Notes: generated by a model from the letters alone, not told the origin. A stretch of 64,000 nt of DNA from Diphasiastrum complanatum (GCA_029204225.1 CM055098.1:48634088-48698087), one strand, 5' to 3'; counted from the first letter of the stretch, positions 46,199 through 59,000 are shown. Numbers and translations are program-made.

Positions 46199-49100
46199 AA
46201 GTGAAATAACATTGTTACAAAATCAACGTGCAACTTTAAAAAAAGGAATCATCTCATATTGTCTCAAAATCATGAAACTTAGTCAGAACGAGGCACTTCA
46301 AATTAGAAGAAGATCCAAGTATTGAGATACCATTTGAAAAAAATATGACACTTATTCAAATAAGTTTTTTCATTGGCCAATTATTGTAGCGAAGTTTTTC
46401 ACATTCAAAGGCAATAAAAAAAAATCTATTGGTTTTTTTCTCAATAGGTGGACTCGTGTTCGTGTATATGACTGGTTGGTCATTGTGCAAGCTACCTAGC
46501 CAAATGAATGACATATTTACTACCAAGAGGATGTCAGCCAAAAGTAAAATACATTATAGAAAAATCAATGCTTTGTGCATTCAATTTTTTTTTCCCAAAG
46601 AGCCATGATAGCTTTTGTAGATTGTGTGCATATCTTTTGGTAATGCTAGCTATATTTATTTCCAGAAGATGTTACAATGATGCAACTTAATCAAAATTCA
46701 AGGCTATTCGATTGACGATATTTGCGCTACGTATTTACAACAAACAGAAATATATGAGAAAATGATTGTGAAGTGAAAGCAAAAAATATAGAGACTTCGC
46801 TTAAGACATAATTAGAAAAAAAGGGAAAAATTAGGCTAGTAATTTTGAAGTCTAATATCACATTTAGATTATAAGCGGTCAAATTTTTATTCTTTTCATG
46901 TACTTGATGCATACAAAAATTCAAGCATTTTGTATTTTGAGATTTCCTCTACACATTATTCTATTGTAATTCCGAACCTTGTCATTAAGGCATCAAGTTG
47001 CATCAAGTAACATCTTTAGCTCTTCTCTAATAAAGTATGAATTAATTTTGAAATACAAATCCAAATTTCCAATATCTCTTCTACAAGCTCAATCAATTGG
47101 CTTCATTTGTTGGGTATTCATATATTCTCATTTTACTACTTTTTAACACAGAATATTACTTAGATGAACTTATAGCTTATTTGATTATGGATTGCAAAAT
47201 ACCAACGTATCGGTTGAAAGTTGCATTTCTAGGAATTTGGCTTTAGTCATAGGTGATAAAGGACTAGTCTTTGATCAATTGATGTGGAAATAGATAGGCT
47301 TGGATTTTATGTTATGATATTTTTTGCTCAATATATACATCATTTCAAAAAGTTCAACCTTAATTCAAAAAAGGTTTGACTTGGAGAATCAAAAGAGCTA
47401 CTATTGCTATACTAGTTTTAATCACAACATGTTCAATGATATTAGTTTTAAACTCAAAACCTATGAAAAAATAGCTCAAATTAGATCACATAGTGGTGTT
47501 GGATTTTCCACCAACAAGATTACACAATATTCATAAAGGTTTTTCAACTCATACATGGCAAAACTTCCCTTGCATGAAAACAGATACTATGATCTTGCTA
47601 ACACCTAATAAAAAACATTCAGTAGACTTATTGATTTTAGATCTTTTGAACATTTCAAGATTTTCAAAACTTGTTTAGATAACTAAAATTACATCATTTA
47701 ATGTTGTTGGATTTTCCACCAACAAAATTGTGAAACACAGTTTTCCACCTAATGCAAAGAGGGAATCTTTTGCAGGAAAGGAGTTACTATTACTATGCTA
47801 ATGTTTATTGCTTTGCAAATCCACATGATATGTCTTTATTTATGGATTGTAGGATGTAGAGATAGTCGGTGAGCAACCCATCCGCTTGTCAAAAGGGATT
47901 AGAACACAAGATAGAGCTCTAAATTAAACCTAATTGTAAATTAGTTGCTTTCTAACTCTAACACTACTCCATTCCCACCCCACTAACTCTAACCACACAA
48001 CAAATCCATGATAATAGAGAAAGAGAGAGAGAGAGGGTAGAGAATGAGGGAGTTTAGCTCATGCACTTTTGATTATAGTCTAATGGAAAAGCATTAAGCA
48101 CAGAAAAATGAGTACAAGAGGTGCCTTTTTATTCTTGGGGAGGCCCTTGCCCCTTCGCTACTCTTGGCTACTTCATTGAGGCAAGGATTGAAATCCAAGC
48201 CTTTTATAGAAAACACAAATGAACCTAAGGCGCACAAAGTAGCACATCTCACCTACTACCATTTGACTTTGATTTCTAGCTTAGAACTTTGTAACTTAGA
48301 CTTCCGGCTTTTTGTATTATTTTATTCTATGTTACAATAACTTACACTTTACAAATGTGCATTGCTTTTTGCAAAACACAAGCATTGTCACAGTATTTCA
48401 CTTTTTCAACAATTTCAAATGGCACCCTCGACAATCACAACAACATGTGATTGAGAAATCTACAAATCCACAGAGAAAAATGATATTGATGCATTGTGGT
48501 GGCATATACACTTGACATAAAGGAGTTTATAAACTTATAATGCAGATGTCCATTCTATGGGTGTTGACTTTTTTGAATACATTATGAACACAAATTTCAC
48601 AAAGATAAATTATGATCCATTTTGAATATTTTGGTCAATAAAATTTTGTAAACAATATAATCCTATAGCACAACATGTCACAAAATTTCCTATACACACA
48701 AAAAATAGTCTATCACAAAGTGCAATTTTACTAATAGTAACTAATCCTCCAAAAATATAGCCTCGCAAATTAAACAATTTTGTAATATTAAACAACTCTA
48801 TGAGTCAATCTCTGTCAAATTACCCATGGACAAATGACATGCTATTGGCTTGAAAAAAATGTTGTTACGATAATCTATTTATCAACAACAGACATAGTTG
48901 CCATCTTTGAAGAAAAACACCCAAACATTCCCTACAAAATATAACTTTTGCTACCCTACGAAATAGGACCCATGTTGATCCTTCATGGAGCTTGAGGTAA
49001 AGACCAAAATACCTATGCCAAATCATGCTTGAGGTATTTAAAACAAAATGTGCGGTGTTTGAGGTCCAACCTCATGATAACACTTACCATGCAAATTAGC

Positions 49101-50389
49101 TAGCTAGCTTTTATCTACTTTCACACTTACATTCTAAAGATCATCACACAATGTTTTAGGTAAAAGCTATTGTGTGTTATAAAATCTACTTATTGCTACA
49201 AAAAATAAAAGTTATTTAGCAATGAAAGAAATGATTTTAATAGAGGAATTTTTCAAGAGTCGGTGGAGACACAATGAACATGCTTTTTAGAAATTTTAGT
49301 ACTTTCTCAAATAAAGATCTTTAAAACATATAATTACAATGACTAGAGGAGTTAAGTGTGATATAATTTCTACCCCCAACTATAAAATAAATTATAGACT
49401 TATATTTGTTAATCTCCTGAAAAATGTTGTTGCTTTTCTAATAAATAATTGTATGTGTTAAAAGCTTCTAAATGGAAACCAAGACTCTTAAAGCAAAATT
49501 TGATGACTTTGCAATAAATAAGCAATTTTTCAAACTATCATAATAAGAAAAAGTATAGTCCTAATTTGCTATGAAAATCCCCTTTTTATGACATCATTTG
49601 GCCTTTTGAGATCTATATGTACTAATACAGTTACTTCTAGGGGCTACGACTAAAGGCAACACCCAATCAATATGTTCCATCTCATAGATGAATTTAAATC
49701 AAGGAATCTTTGTGCCTCTTGTCATATTTTCATTCATACTATTTATATATGTTTAGTTTAAGAAACGTCTCCTCTAGTGATTGGAGCATGTTTCATTTAC
49801 AAAGAATGATTGCAAATTGTAAAATCTTGGTATGCTCAAATACGATCACTTTTTCTTATATGATCATAAACAAAATATTTCAAAAATCCATTTCTTTTTG
49901 TAGATGTAATCAATTTGGCATATGAAAAAAATAAAGTCACACTTTATTCATTAGAATGAGCTTATGAATTATCATATATGAAAAAGCTTTTGAATAATGT
50001 GTAGTGAATGTATAGTGTATGGAAATTGATGTCTTCTATCATATTTGCATATTCAAATAAGCATACACATAGTTGAAGTCATAATAACGTATTATAATGT
50101 AATAGACAATCAATATGAAATTAGTAATCGTTCATAGTTCACACAAAGCTATGCATTGTGTTCACCACCATATTTATTACTGCTCAAAATATATTATTAC
50201 ATAGTAATATAGATTGTTAAGACTTCTTCTAGATTGATCTATTCATAAAATGTCAAGTATATTATTAGAAGTTATCTTGTTTTGACACTCTTGGCAATTC
50301 TACAGGTCCCCAAACAAGTGGGATCAAGATTTGTCTATATTGTATCCTTATTATGGAGAGAATTTGGTGAACGATATACAAAGGGATAG
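46199..50389. other. no gene recognised; small repeats only
   Basis: About 4 kb of AT-rich sequence. A 25-bp word (GTTGGATTTTCCACCAAC core, itself a small palindrome) recurs at 47498 and 47706, 208 bases apart. 49.07-49.13 kb pairs inversely with 38.70-38.76 kb. No coding region is supported. Confidence 0.4.
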
Positions 50390-50900
50390 TGTGTCAATTG
50401 ACATGTGTTGATGGTTCGAATGTGACCATGTTGGCGGAGGTAGCCCTACATAAGGACCAATTTGTTTGCAAGGGTGAGCAGACAGAGACAAAAGGGTTTT
50501 TTTGAAGTTGCACACATGCTAGAGAGTGAGAGTAGATCAATTTGGTGACGATAGTAGGTGGTGTCAATTCCCAGAGATAAGGCGAAACCCCAAATGATGA
50601 AGCAAATGGGCTAGATCCAAACATAGGTCTTGACAAAAGTAAAAGAATAGGTGCTCAACCATTTCTTCTTTCAACTGGCAAAGCGGGCAAAGGTGGCCAT
50701 TTAGAAGTGGCCATTTAGACAACAAGGGAAGATATTTAGGAAGAATGTGATACACAAGGTATCTAAGCTTCCCAACAGGGAGGGAATAGGAGATATGAAG
50801 GTGCTTGCGCCAAGTAGACGTAGAATGTGAGACCGATCAAAGGGAGTTTAAAAAATTGGAAAAAAGAGAAGGAAATTGTCCACAGTGCAGGTCACTGTAG
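50390..50900 (-). pseudogene. LINE ORF2 C-terminus (zf-RVT domain)
   Basis: The minus strand reads HISYSLPVGKLRYLVYHILP, then LCPLCQLKEEMVEHLFFYF. That is the reverse-transcriptase zinc-binding domain found after the RT of plant L1-type LINEs (CPLC, then EHLFF followed by Cys). After a frameshift the tail ends near 50.39 kb. The RT and endonuclease are not present. Confidence 0.65.
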
Positions 50901-51489
50901 CCGAGAATGTGAAAGTACTGTACTTTAGGACCATAAATGGATCTACAAAAGATCCACAAGAGCGATTGGATGCTTGCTTAACAATCTATCAAAAAACTAG
51001 ACGCAAAAAAGTTGATCTAGATTGGCAATTTGACAAACAACAAGCATTAACAATCAAAAGCATTGATAAACATTGAAATCCGAGCCCACACGTGTGTATT
51101 ACAGGCTGTAGTATGGCCTTCAACCTGAGAAACAAGTAGAAATTGATTTGGTTTCATTTGGATCACAAAAACTCAATGTACATAGTGAACTAGCTTGAGA
51201 TTGCCAATGAGCTCCAAAAATTTTCTATCTTCTCACTATGGAGAGAGGGAATACATAGCAAATTCGACTTCCTTCTTGAAGTTAGGTGGATTTCCAGCAT
51301 GTAATAAGGAAGTTAACTCAATCTCCTTGACCTAAAATGAAACCCTAGTCTATTTCCTAGAGTTATGCTTGGTAGGTAGCTAGTTGGTCAAATTTTCACC
51401 TTAAACTTAGGTGTAGGTCCTATAAAGTAGGGATGACCACCAAATAGACATGACCAACTCTCTTGACTTGAATAGTCATGTTTGCAAGC

Positions 51490-52480
51490 AAATCAACAAC
51501 TTGAGCGGCCATTTGAAGCAAAGGGATTATAGCCGGGTTGGAAGGAGGTTGAGCTGCAACCTGGTCCAAGAGAGAACTGTAGGTGTCTTGGATGCAGAAA
51601 GAATGATGGGGCTATTGCTGCTCCTGTGTTGCTCTTGGATGCAGAAAGGATGATGGAGCTGCTGCAGACCTTGGCATAGGAGGATGAAGCTGCTGGTGTC
51701 GGCGCTTGCATTTTCCGAGGTGGGGCCGGCGCAAGTGAAGTGAAACAAATGACATTGTTCAGTGAGAGTGGGCAAACTTGGGAGGCTGAACCAAGAAGTC
51801 TCTCTGCAACCTCTTTTTGACATTCGTGCGCTTCTGTCCACAACTGCCGTGAGTTGTGACTGGGTCTTCCAGATTCAAGGGACGAGAAGCCTAGCCCACC
51901 ATACATATTTGTTGTAAACCCGAGGGAGGGGAAGCAGGGCATGAACTGAAGATTTGGAGAGGGGTAGGAGTGAAGAGGTGAGAAGGAAGGAAGCAAGAGG
52001 GCTCACCACATGTTAAGTGGGTGGGAGACAAAGGAGGAAAGATTGAAGAAGATGGGGAAAAGAAAATAGTTGGCGGGGAAGAACAAGGAGAGGGAGTACT
52101 AAACAACGCAAAGACAACATCAAGGACAATAGTAGGATAAGCAACAAGGGGAGTGCACACAACAACAACAGAAGGTGACAAGAGGCCAGAATGAGGAGCA
52201 ATCAGTGAAGGAGGAGGAGGAAGGTCCTGGGAACCCTGCTCCTGAGAAAAGAATGGTAGACACTTTGAAAACTGGGAGGAATAGATGAAATCATCTTGTG
52301 GGAGTGGATTTGAAGTGGGAAGCTCCGAAGCACAAGCTTGCGAACCGGAGAAAGCATCTCCAGCACGTGCGGGGAGAGCGTTGCACTCAATGCCTTCCTC
52401 AGCCATCACCATCTCTATGTTGGCATCACCTTGTCCTCCATCGCCCCAACTCGCATTGAAATTTACGATATGTCCATGCT
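51490..52480 (-). pseudogene. Ser/Pro-rich ORF, possibly the same LINE's ORF1
   Basis: A 173-codon frame (52412-51891) starts MVMAEEGIECNALPARAGDA and may extend further upstream. It is followed by an overlapping shifted frame down to 51493 (GRPSHNSRQLWTEAHECQKE). The composition is Pro/Ser-rich, with no CCHC knuckle or other motif. The position upstream of a zf-RVT fragment in the same direction suggests a LINE ORF1 with ORF2 mostly deleted, but it could be unrelated. Confidence 0.3.
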
Positions 52481-53185
52481 TTTCAGAAAATGCATGCTAC
52501 CCTTGATAAAAGTATAATTTTAGAATTTTTTTTTATATAATCATACTTAGGTATATACTCGACTGGTATCACCCCTGCAATACCCAGGCCTGTCGATACC
52601 AATCACCAATTTACAAACATGGTGATATTGATACCCGACTAATATCAATTTTTTTAAAAAAAAGTAATATACTAGGACAAACAGTGTTGGGCGGGTATAT
52701 AGTCGCCCGGGTGGTATCAACAATGGTATTAACATTGGTATCGTAAAACATGCCCGATTGGTGTATAATTTTTTTAAATACTAGGGTCGATACCCAACTT
52801 GGGCTAGTTTTAGCCCATCAATGCACATATTGATACCTGGATTAGGAGCAAAAAATTTGAATTTAACATGGTATCAATGTAATATCCATTTTTAGTTGGT
52901 TTCCAAAATTTACATATGTGATAAATATTATTCATGGTGTTCCAAAGACATTGGTGGGCACCAACGAAGTATTAGCCTTTAAAATCATATGGATGACACA
53001 TTTAAAAAGGTCATGCTTTTCATTAAATGCATACTACCCTTGATAAAAAGTTTAATTTTAGGAAAAATTATATACTTATATTTGGATTTATACTTGACTA
53101 ATATCACCCTTGCAATACCCGAGCTGGTTGATACCGCCACCAATTACAAACATGGTGATATTCATACCCGGCCGGTATCAAAATC
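52470..53185 (+). repeat. pair of ~165-bp direct repeats, 533 bp apart (TRIM-like?)
   Basis: 52.47-52.64 kb and 53.00-53.19 kb share CATGCTTTTCA, CTACCCTTGATAAAA, GCAATACCC and ACAAACATGGTGATATT in order. The interior is rich in GATACC and GGTATC words. This could be a tiny terminal-repeat retroelement or a segmental duplication. No clear primer site or TG/CA borders were found. Confidence 0.6.
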
Positions 53186-53369
53186 AATACTTGGCCAACA
53201 CTGACGAGGACCCAGCTCGTATTAAAAATACCAATACTCGGCCAACATTGATATAAACCCTCTTATGAGTGATACCATTAAAAATGGAGAAGGTTAAAAA
53301 AATGCAATTTTTCCTTTGAGAAAAACTCAAAAAAGGTTTCCTTGAATCCAAAGACTAGTTTTCAACGTA

Positions 53370-53568
53370 CATTGTATACTGCTATTTGTATAGTGAGTGA
53401 TAGGCACACATCATCGATGAGGAGTGAAGACTAATAAAAAAGAGAGGATAAGAGCAACATGTGACATGACCATTGTATACTGCTATTTGTATAGTGAGTG
53501 ATAGGCACACATGATCGATTAGGAGTGAAGACTAATAAAAAAGAGAGGATAAGAGCAACATGTGACAT
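53370..53568 (+). repeat. 101-bp tandem duplication
   Basis: The units 53370-53470 and 53471-53568 are almost identical (CATTGTATACTGCTATTTGT at each start), differing at a handful of bases. This indicates a young duplication. Confidence 0.95.
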
Positions 53569-53812
53569 GAGCAGTGGGAACTTGAAAGTTTCCCCCTTCA
53601 AACAAAAAGATAATAGTTTATATACGGGTTATGTCATTGTGGTATCACGGGTCCTTGAGGCTTGGCCCCCCTTGCTTACCATACAAGGCTTGATTGTAGT
53701 ACTGGCCCCTACTACTACAAATTAAGATTTATACTACCTAAGTACAAAACTTAAACAAACAAATGGGGATCAAATGACAATGCCAAGCCAACAGCGACCC
53801 CTGGCTGGCCCA

Positions 53813-53835
53813 CCCCCCCCCCCCCCCCCCCCCCC
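53813..53835 (+). repeat. C23 homopolymer
   Basis: Twenty-three consecutive C. The minus strand could form a G-quadruplex. Confidence 0.97.
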
Positions 53836-53992
53836 GAAATAAAAACGGCCCACCCATATCGCGAAATGCGATTCGCTGGCAACCCCCGTAGCCTTGACAG
53901 TTGTGCTCTCCGGATCTCGAGCTGCGATGCCATGCATGAATAAAACCAGGGTCAAATTCAGGCCAGCTCAGAATTTTAGGGGTTTCACCTAG

Positions 53993-54012
53993 CCCTAACC
54001 CTAACCCTAAAA
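53993..54012 (+). repeat. telomere-like (CCCTAA)3 tract
   Basis: CCCTAACCCTAACCCTAAAA lies about 0.85 kb upstream of the methyltransferase-like gene. The unit is six bases, unlike the usual plant seven-base repeat (CCCTAAA). AAACCCTA-type words also act as telo boxes in promoters. Confidence 0.85.
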
Positions 54013-54251
54013 AGATACTGGCTGGCAGGTGGCGGTGTCAATGGATATGCCACGTTCGCTGGCTGTTTAACCGGACAGAACCATATATATGAAACACCAC
54101 AGGTGTCATAGAGATTAGGGTTTGTTTAATGCCCTAACGCGATTTAGGGCAAAAAGTCAAAAAAAGAAACGACCCGATAGAAACGCATAGAGGGCGAACT
54201 ATTTGGGCTTAATAGCACGTCATATTTAACATCTGACCATTTGGATCATTC

Positions 54252-54257
54252 CACGTG
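54252..54257 (+). promoter_or_regulatory. G-box upstream of the methyltransferase-like gene
   Basis: CACGTG in the context CCACGTGGAG, 600 bases before the start codon. Plausible promoter element; activity not shown. Confidence 0.4.
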
Positions 54258-54852
54258 GAGATCATCGAACGGTTAATATTTGAGAGCGTGAGCGTTGCTG
54301 GTTGAATCCAACGGTGGAGGTTCTTGGGATATGGTGTGAGAGGGGAGGGTGGCGAGGCGGTTTCTGTGCTATTGCGGGTGCCAGGGATGGTTGGAGATGC
54401 TGTTGTAGCTGACACAGAAAGAAAGGAAGAAATATGAGAGAAGAGAAGGAAAAAGCGATGGAGGAGGAAGTCGGTGACAGCAAGAAGCTGAGGCGCTGTA
54501 GCTTTCGGGGATGGCGACTTAGATTTTGCTTAAAGAAAATGGATTGTGACTGCCTGCGTCGAGTTTTGGTGGGTGGAAATCACACCGCTGCTAGGTTTTG
54601 CACTCGCTAGCCTCCATATTCTCAAGCCTTTTGCTATCTTTTATCATGCCGCTGTGAAAGTTTGAAGCATGGATTATTGTTAAAGAAGATACAAGATACA
54701 TGTATATATCTTCTTTGGAAAAGGTTCGGGATCTCGGGGCTTGAATCGGGAATTTGCTCGTCAGCACCGGCGAAGATCTACAATATATCGGATTGGTAAT
54801 GTTATGCGATTTATAATATTGCACAGTAGCGTTTTATTTGAGGCGTGAACGG

Positions 54853-56478
54853 ATGAAAGCTGCAGGAATGATGCCAGGATGGCTGTCCAAGCGAGTTGTG
54901 ATACAGTTGCTGTTCTTTATGATTGCTTTGACAGTTTTTCCGTTCCTTTATGTCAACTATCAGGCTCGAAACCCTTGTCAATATGCCTTAGGGACAGACG
55001 GATGCGTTTCAGGAATGAACTATGTGAAGAATACTGCTTCAGGTAGTTCAGTGCTGTGGAAAAACCGTCTGGCTTTCAGCAAGGAACATGCTCAGCTTCA
55101 AGGGGACAAGGGCGCGAGTTCGAAGTTGTGGAATGCATGGACGACAAAGCAGTGGAAGCAGAAGGTTGATGGATTTTCTGCCTTGTTCCAAACCCTAATG
55201 AAGAAAAATTTGCTGAAACCAGGTTGGAAAGCCCTGTGCTTAGGAGCCCGGGAAGGGCAGCCGGTCATGGCGCTGAGAGAAAATGGTGTTCAGGACGCCA
55301 TAGGTATGGATAAAGTCCCCTTTCCACCTCTGGTGATGTATGGTGACATACAAAAGCAACCTTTTCCTGACGATGTGTTTGATTTTGAGTATTCTGATGT
55401 CTTTAATCTGGTACAGTCTCCTGTCTACTTCCTTTCTGAGATCGGCAGGACATTAAAGCCTGGTGGCATTGCGGTTCTTCATGTGCCGTGTGACATAACG
55501 GACAAAGTAAATGACTTCACAAGTTTTTCATGCACCGGGAGCCACTTACTTAAGCCCCTTGATACCATCAAGGGGTTGCACGTAGAAAGATTGGAGACAG
55601 TAGGGCGCCATGTTGAGATGGTATTGAGAAAGGCTTACAATTCAGTTGCAGCGTCGTTGCCAAAAGGTTTTTCTACTGATGATGCGTGGCACGCTTCTCG
55701 GAACTGTTCTGTTTTACACCAAAAGCTGCAGGCTATTGCGAATGCGGAGCCTTTGATTGTGGATGAACCCCGAAAACCATGGCTAACTCTGAAACAGAAT
55801 ATTAAGAACATTGTTTATCTTTCGAATATGATAGATATTTCATATCACAAGCGTCACATTTATGTGGATGTTGGTGCTCGCAACTACGGCTCAAGTATCG
55901 GCGGCTGGTTTAAGAAGCGATATCCTAAGCAAAATCAAACTTTTAAGATTTTTGCAATCGAAGCAGATACATCATTTGAATCTGGGTACAGGAATCGAAA
56001 GGATGTGACGCTGTTGCCTTATGCAGCATGGCTTCAGAATGAGAGCTTGATGTTTGGTGATTCAAGAACTGGCGATCCTTCATTTAAGGGAGCTGGTATG
56101 GGAAGAATTCAACCTGTGGTTCAAATCACCGGAAATTTAGAGGATGGGAAGAGCTCCACTTATTCTAAAGAAACTCAGCATCACTTCAAAAGTGTCCAGG
56201 GCATGGACTTTTCTGCCTGGCTTCTACGCACAGTGTCCCCACATGATTATACTGTGATGAAGATGGATGTTGAAGGGACAGAGTTTGATCTTCTACCAAA
56301 AATGTTTGACACGGGAGCTATTTGCCTGGTGGATGAGCTTTTCCTAGAGTGCCATTATAATCGCTGGCAAAGATGCTGCCCGGAGAGGACGGGTAAGTAT
56401 GAAAAAACCTACTCAGATTGCTTGCAGTTGTTTGAGACGCTTCGTACCCGTGGAGTGCTTGTACATCAATGGTGGTGA
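54853..56478 (+). CDS. plant SAM-dependent methyltransferase-like / FkbM-like (DUF7870) type II membrane protein
   Basis: Intact single-exon gene of 541 codons. I start at the ATG at 54853. The frame is open five codons further upstream, but those hold no ATG and there is an in-frame TAA at 54814. Residues 15-34 form one membrane span after a short basic head, so a type II protein of the Golgi or ER is likely. Residues 127-213 resemble a class I methyltransferase (CLGAREG in place of the glycine-rich motif I, GMDKV, later LKPGG). Residues 336-541 form an FkbM-like second domain: IYVDVGARNYGSS, FAIEAD, MKMDVEGTEFDLL, LECHYNRWQRCC and a C-terminal VLVHQWW, which are hallmark blocks of this plant family. 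The substrate is unknown. No lesions; likely functional. Confidence 0.9.
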   Translation: MKAAGMMPGWLSKRVVIQLLFFMIALTVFPFLYVNYQARNPCQYALGTDGCVSGMNYVKNTASGSSVLWKNRLAFSKEHAQLQGDKGASSKLWNAWTTKQWKQKVDGFSALFQTLMKKNLLKPGWKALCLGAREGQPVMALRENGVQDAIGMDKVPFPPLVMYGDIQKQPFPDDVFDFEYSDVFNLVQSPVYFLSEIGRTLKPGGIAVLHVPCDITDKVNDFTSFSCTGSHLLKPLDTIKGLHVERLETVGRHVEMVLRKAYNSVAASLPKGFSTDDAWHASRNCSVLHQKLQAIANAEPLIVDEPRKPWLTLKQNIKNIVYLSNMIDISYHKRHIYVDVGARNYGSSIGGWFKKRYPKQNQTFKIFAIEADTSFESGYRNRKDVTLLPYAAWLQNESLMFGDSRTGDPSFKGAGMGRIQPVVQITGNLEDGKSSTYSKETQHHFKSVQGMDFSAWLLRTVSPHDYTVMKMDVEGTEFDLLPKMFDTGAICLVDELFLECHYNRWQRCCPERTGKYEKTYSDCLQLFETLRTRGVLVHQWW

Positions 56479-58023
56479 TGTAATCTCTGTGAATTGATTT
56501 TTATAAGTCCCACAAGGAAAGCATTTGGTTTTTGAGGCTTCAAGATTGAGCGGCGGAAACAGAAGTATTCTACTCTGATCTCAAAAGTAATTACCACATC
56601 TAATTCTCTCAGGTACTTTTTTAGTTGGTTTTACTTTTTGTTACCAAGAAGGCATTTAGAACTGTCTTTTTAATCAGCTGTTCTTGTTGCTATTAATCTG
56701 CATGAGTTTAGAACATGAAAATTGGTTCAAAGAAAACTTCATCCGCAGATATAATCCCTTGAGCTACACGAATTTGGCAAACAGCCATGAGAAGTTAGAT
56801 GTCATGATAACAATGATGTAGATGCCAGATGAAGCTTGTGAACCAATGATTCTTCTATTTAGCTGTCACCACGAGAGAGCTGTTTTCATTTAACCTTCAT
56901 TGCAAGGATGTATGGGCTCTTTGGATAGATAAGAAGGACGATGCTACCTCATTCATTCAATGTAAATTCATTCTTTTCAATGCTTCTACATTGCTTGCAG
57001 CCAAAGAAGATTATGTGTGTGATTGGTCAAATTTTTTGACCTTTATAAAAAGTTTATGTTCAGAGATTTAGCATTATATATGAGTGGGAGAGATGTTGCA
57101 TTAATGAATTTCGTTTGTTGGATGCTCTAATTTTTTGGCCCTAGCCCTAATGTGTGTAAACTTATGTGACTGGGTCCTAGATGGTTTTCAATAAGCTGCG
57201 GTTCTTGTGGCCCATTCAAGGGTCTTTGAGATTTTAATTGTGCTATCCTTCCTCTACTCACAAAAGGCTGTGTCTAAGTTGTTGGTAACTACATAATGTT
57301 GATAGATGTTGAGCATTCCCTCAAAATGAAGACATCAAACTATGATGCTTAAAAAATGGTGTTGCAAAATAATGTAAGCACTTCTATGAGCAACATTCAA
57401 TCTCTAGATTCTAGACATTGAACTCACCGTTCAACTATATCAGATGAGTCTAGTAGTTCACATTTAATTTAGAGTTCCGATTAATCCACAAACACTAACG
57501 GGTATCCCTTACCATGGCAATGAATCACAACAACGATGTATCGGATATTGTGGATGATCTCTTGGTCCATATCGAAATCATGAGGCACTCTTTTATGTGG
57601 CCTATATTCCAAGGCCATATTTCGACAGCTGCTTATGGGATATCTAACAATTAATGTGAATGTATTACGATTTCACTCCGATAGGCATTGCCACATTATT
57701 CATCATATCATAAAAGACTGTCAAATCATCCATTTCATCATATTGTAATCAATCAATCAATGATATTTTTATTTTATAAAGTTAAAAAAAAAGGCAACAA
57801 CTCAATTGAAGAGCATGGACTTGTCACCCAATCCCCATGCATTCAATAAAATCAACATTTTACAATATTTCACGCTATGTTGGAAAAAAATTATGCATTT
57901 TTTAAAGTGGATATTTTCCTACTATAATAGCCTAATTCAAGATATTTCTCAATTTGACTTCAGTTAATCTCTATAATTAAAAAAATCGTAAAATTTGTGA
58001 AGGTACTTGTATATAGCTTCTCA
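56479..58023. other. downstream of the methyltransferase-like gene; no gene recognised
   Basis: The first few hundred bases should hold the 3' UTR. Nothing coding is supported. Confidence 0.45.
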
Positions 58024-59000
58024 TCATTTAGGAATAGTATTTCCAATGTTTTTTGAATTTTGGAAATTTTCCAAGTAGCTCATTTGAAAGAACCCAAGTG
58101 GTATCTTCCAATTCATATAAATTCCACTTGTAATGAATCGTCTGTGGAACCATGCTTGTCCCAAGGAACTTTTCAAATCTCTAATGTTTTTGGGAGAAGC
58201 CCAATTCTCAATGTTATCAGCTTCAATTGGATCAATTGTTACACCTCCTGGAATCATGTGCTCCAAATATTGCAACTTTTCTTAAAATGCATATTTATTC
58301 ATTCTGGCATACAACTTATTTTCAGTTTTCTGTGCTATACCATCCAAGAACACAAAACATTGCCAAACTTTTCAATCAATTTATGGTGATTTTTATTCAT
58401 CAAACTATTAAAACTTGAAGGGCCATTTCTTAGTTTAAAGAGTATCATATCATCCCCCTTAACTTGTGTTTAATAATATCTTGGAGTTTATGAACACACT
58501 ATAGTCAATGCATACCTTCAAAGTATCATCTTTCTTTTTCTTAGATAGTACAAATGCTCCCCAACATGAAGCCCTTGGGTCTAATATAAAGGCTATAATG
58601 TAAGCTCTATATTCTCTTGTAACTAGAATGCATAGGACCTTTTGGCAAGTGGATTGGCACGTGGGACATGTTCAATGACATGATCTATATGTCTTGAAAG
58701 AGGTAATTTGACTAAAGTCTAAGGAAATACATCATATAATATTTTTGCAAAATTATGAGATGTTCCACTTTTAGCTCTTTATCCTTCAATACAATTACAA
58801 ATGCAAGATATAATTTTGAGTTTGACGGTCTTGCTTGATTCTTGAGTTGGTTGACAAACATGACAATGAGGTGTACATTTGCTCTCATGAACACATCTTT
58901 CTCACCATTTTCCACATCCAAAGTCTTGTTAAAACAATCTAGTTTTGCCATTACATTTTCTAACCAATCCATCTCATTATAGTGTCCTAACTACCTGGAG
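58024..59000 (-). mobile_element. Ty3/gypsy G5 remnant (pre-RT, RT pieces, connection)
   Basis: On the minus strand 58.73-58.64 kb reads KLPLSRHIDHVIEHVPRANP, the usual pre-RT block. 58.60-58.50 kb reads WGAFVLSKKKKDDTLKVCID (the finger segment with CIDY). After a deletion, 58.28-58.02 kb reads TIDPIEADNIENWASPKNIR, then FLGQAWFHRRFI-like codons, the RT/RNase H connection. The catalytic palm is deleted. It is a different family from G2 and G3. Confidence 0.75.

Noticed and set aside
54209-54483. Minus-strand Ser/Pro-rich frames upstream of the methyltransferase-like gene
   Set aside because: They overlap each other in the promoter/leader region and show no domain.
58060-58418. Plus-strand frames at 58.06-58.42 kb
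   Set aside because: They lie opposite the recognisable minus-strand gypsy G5 coding sequence.
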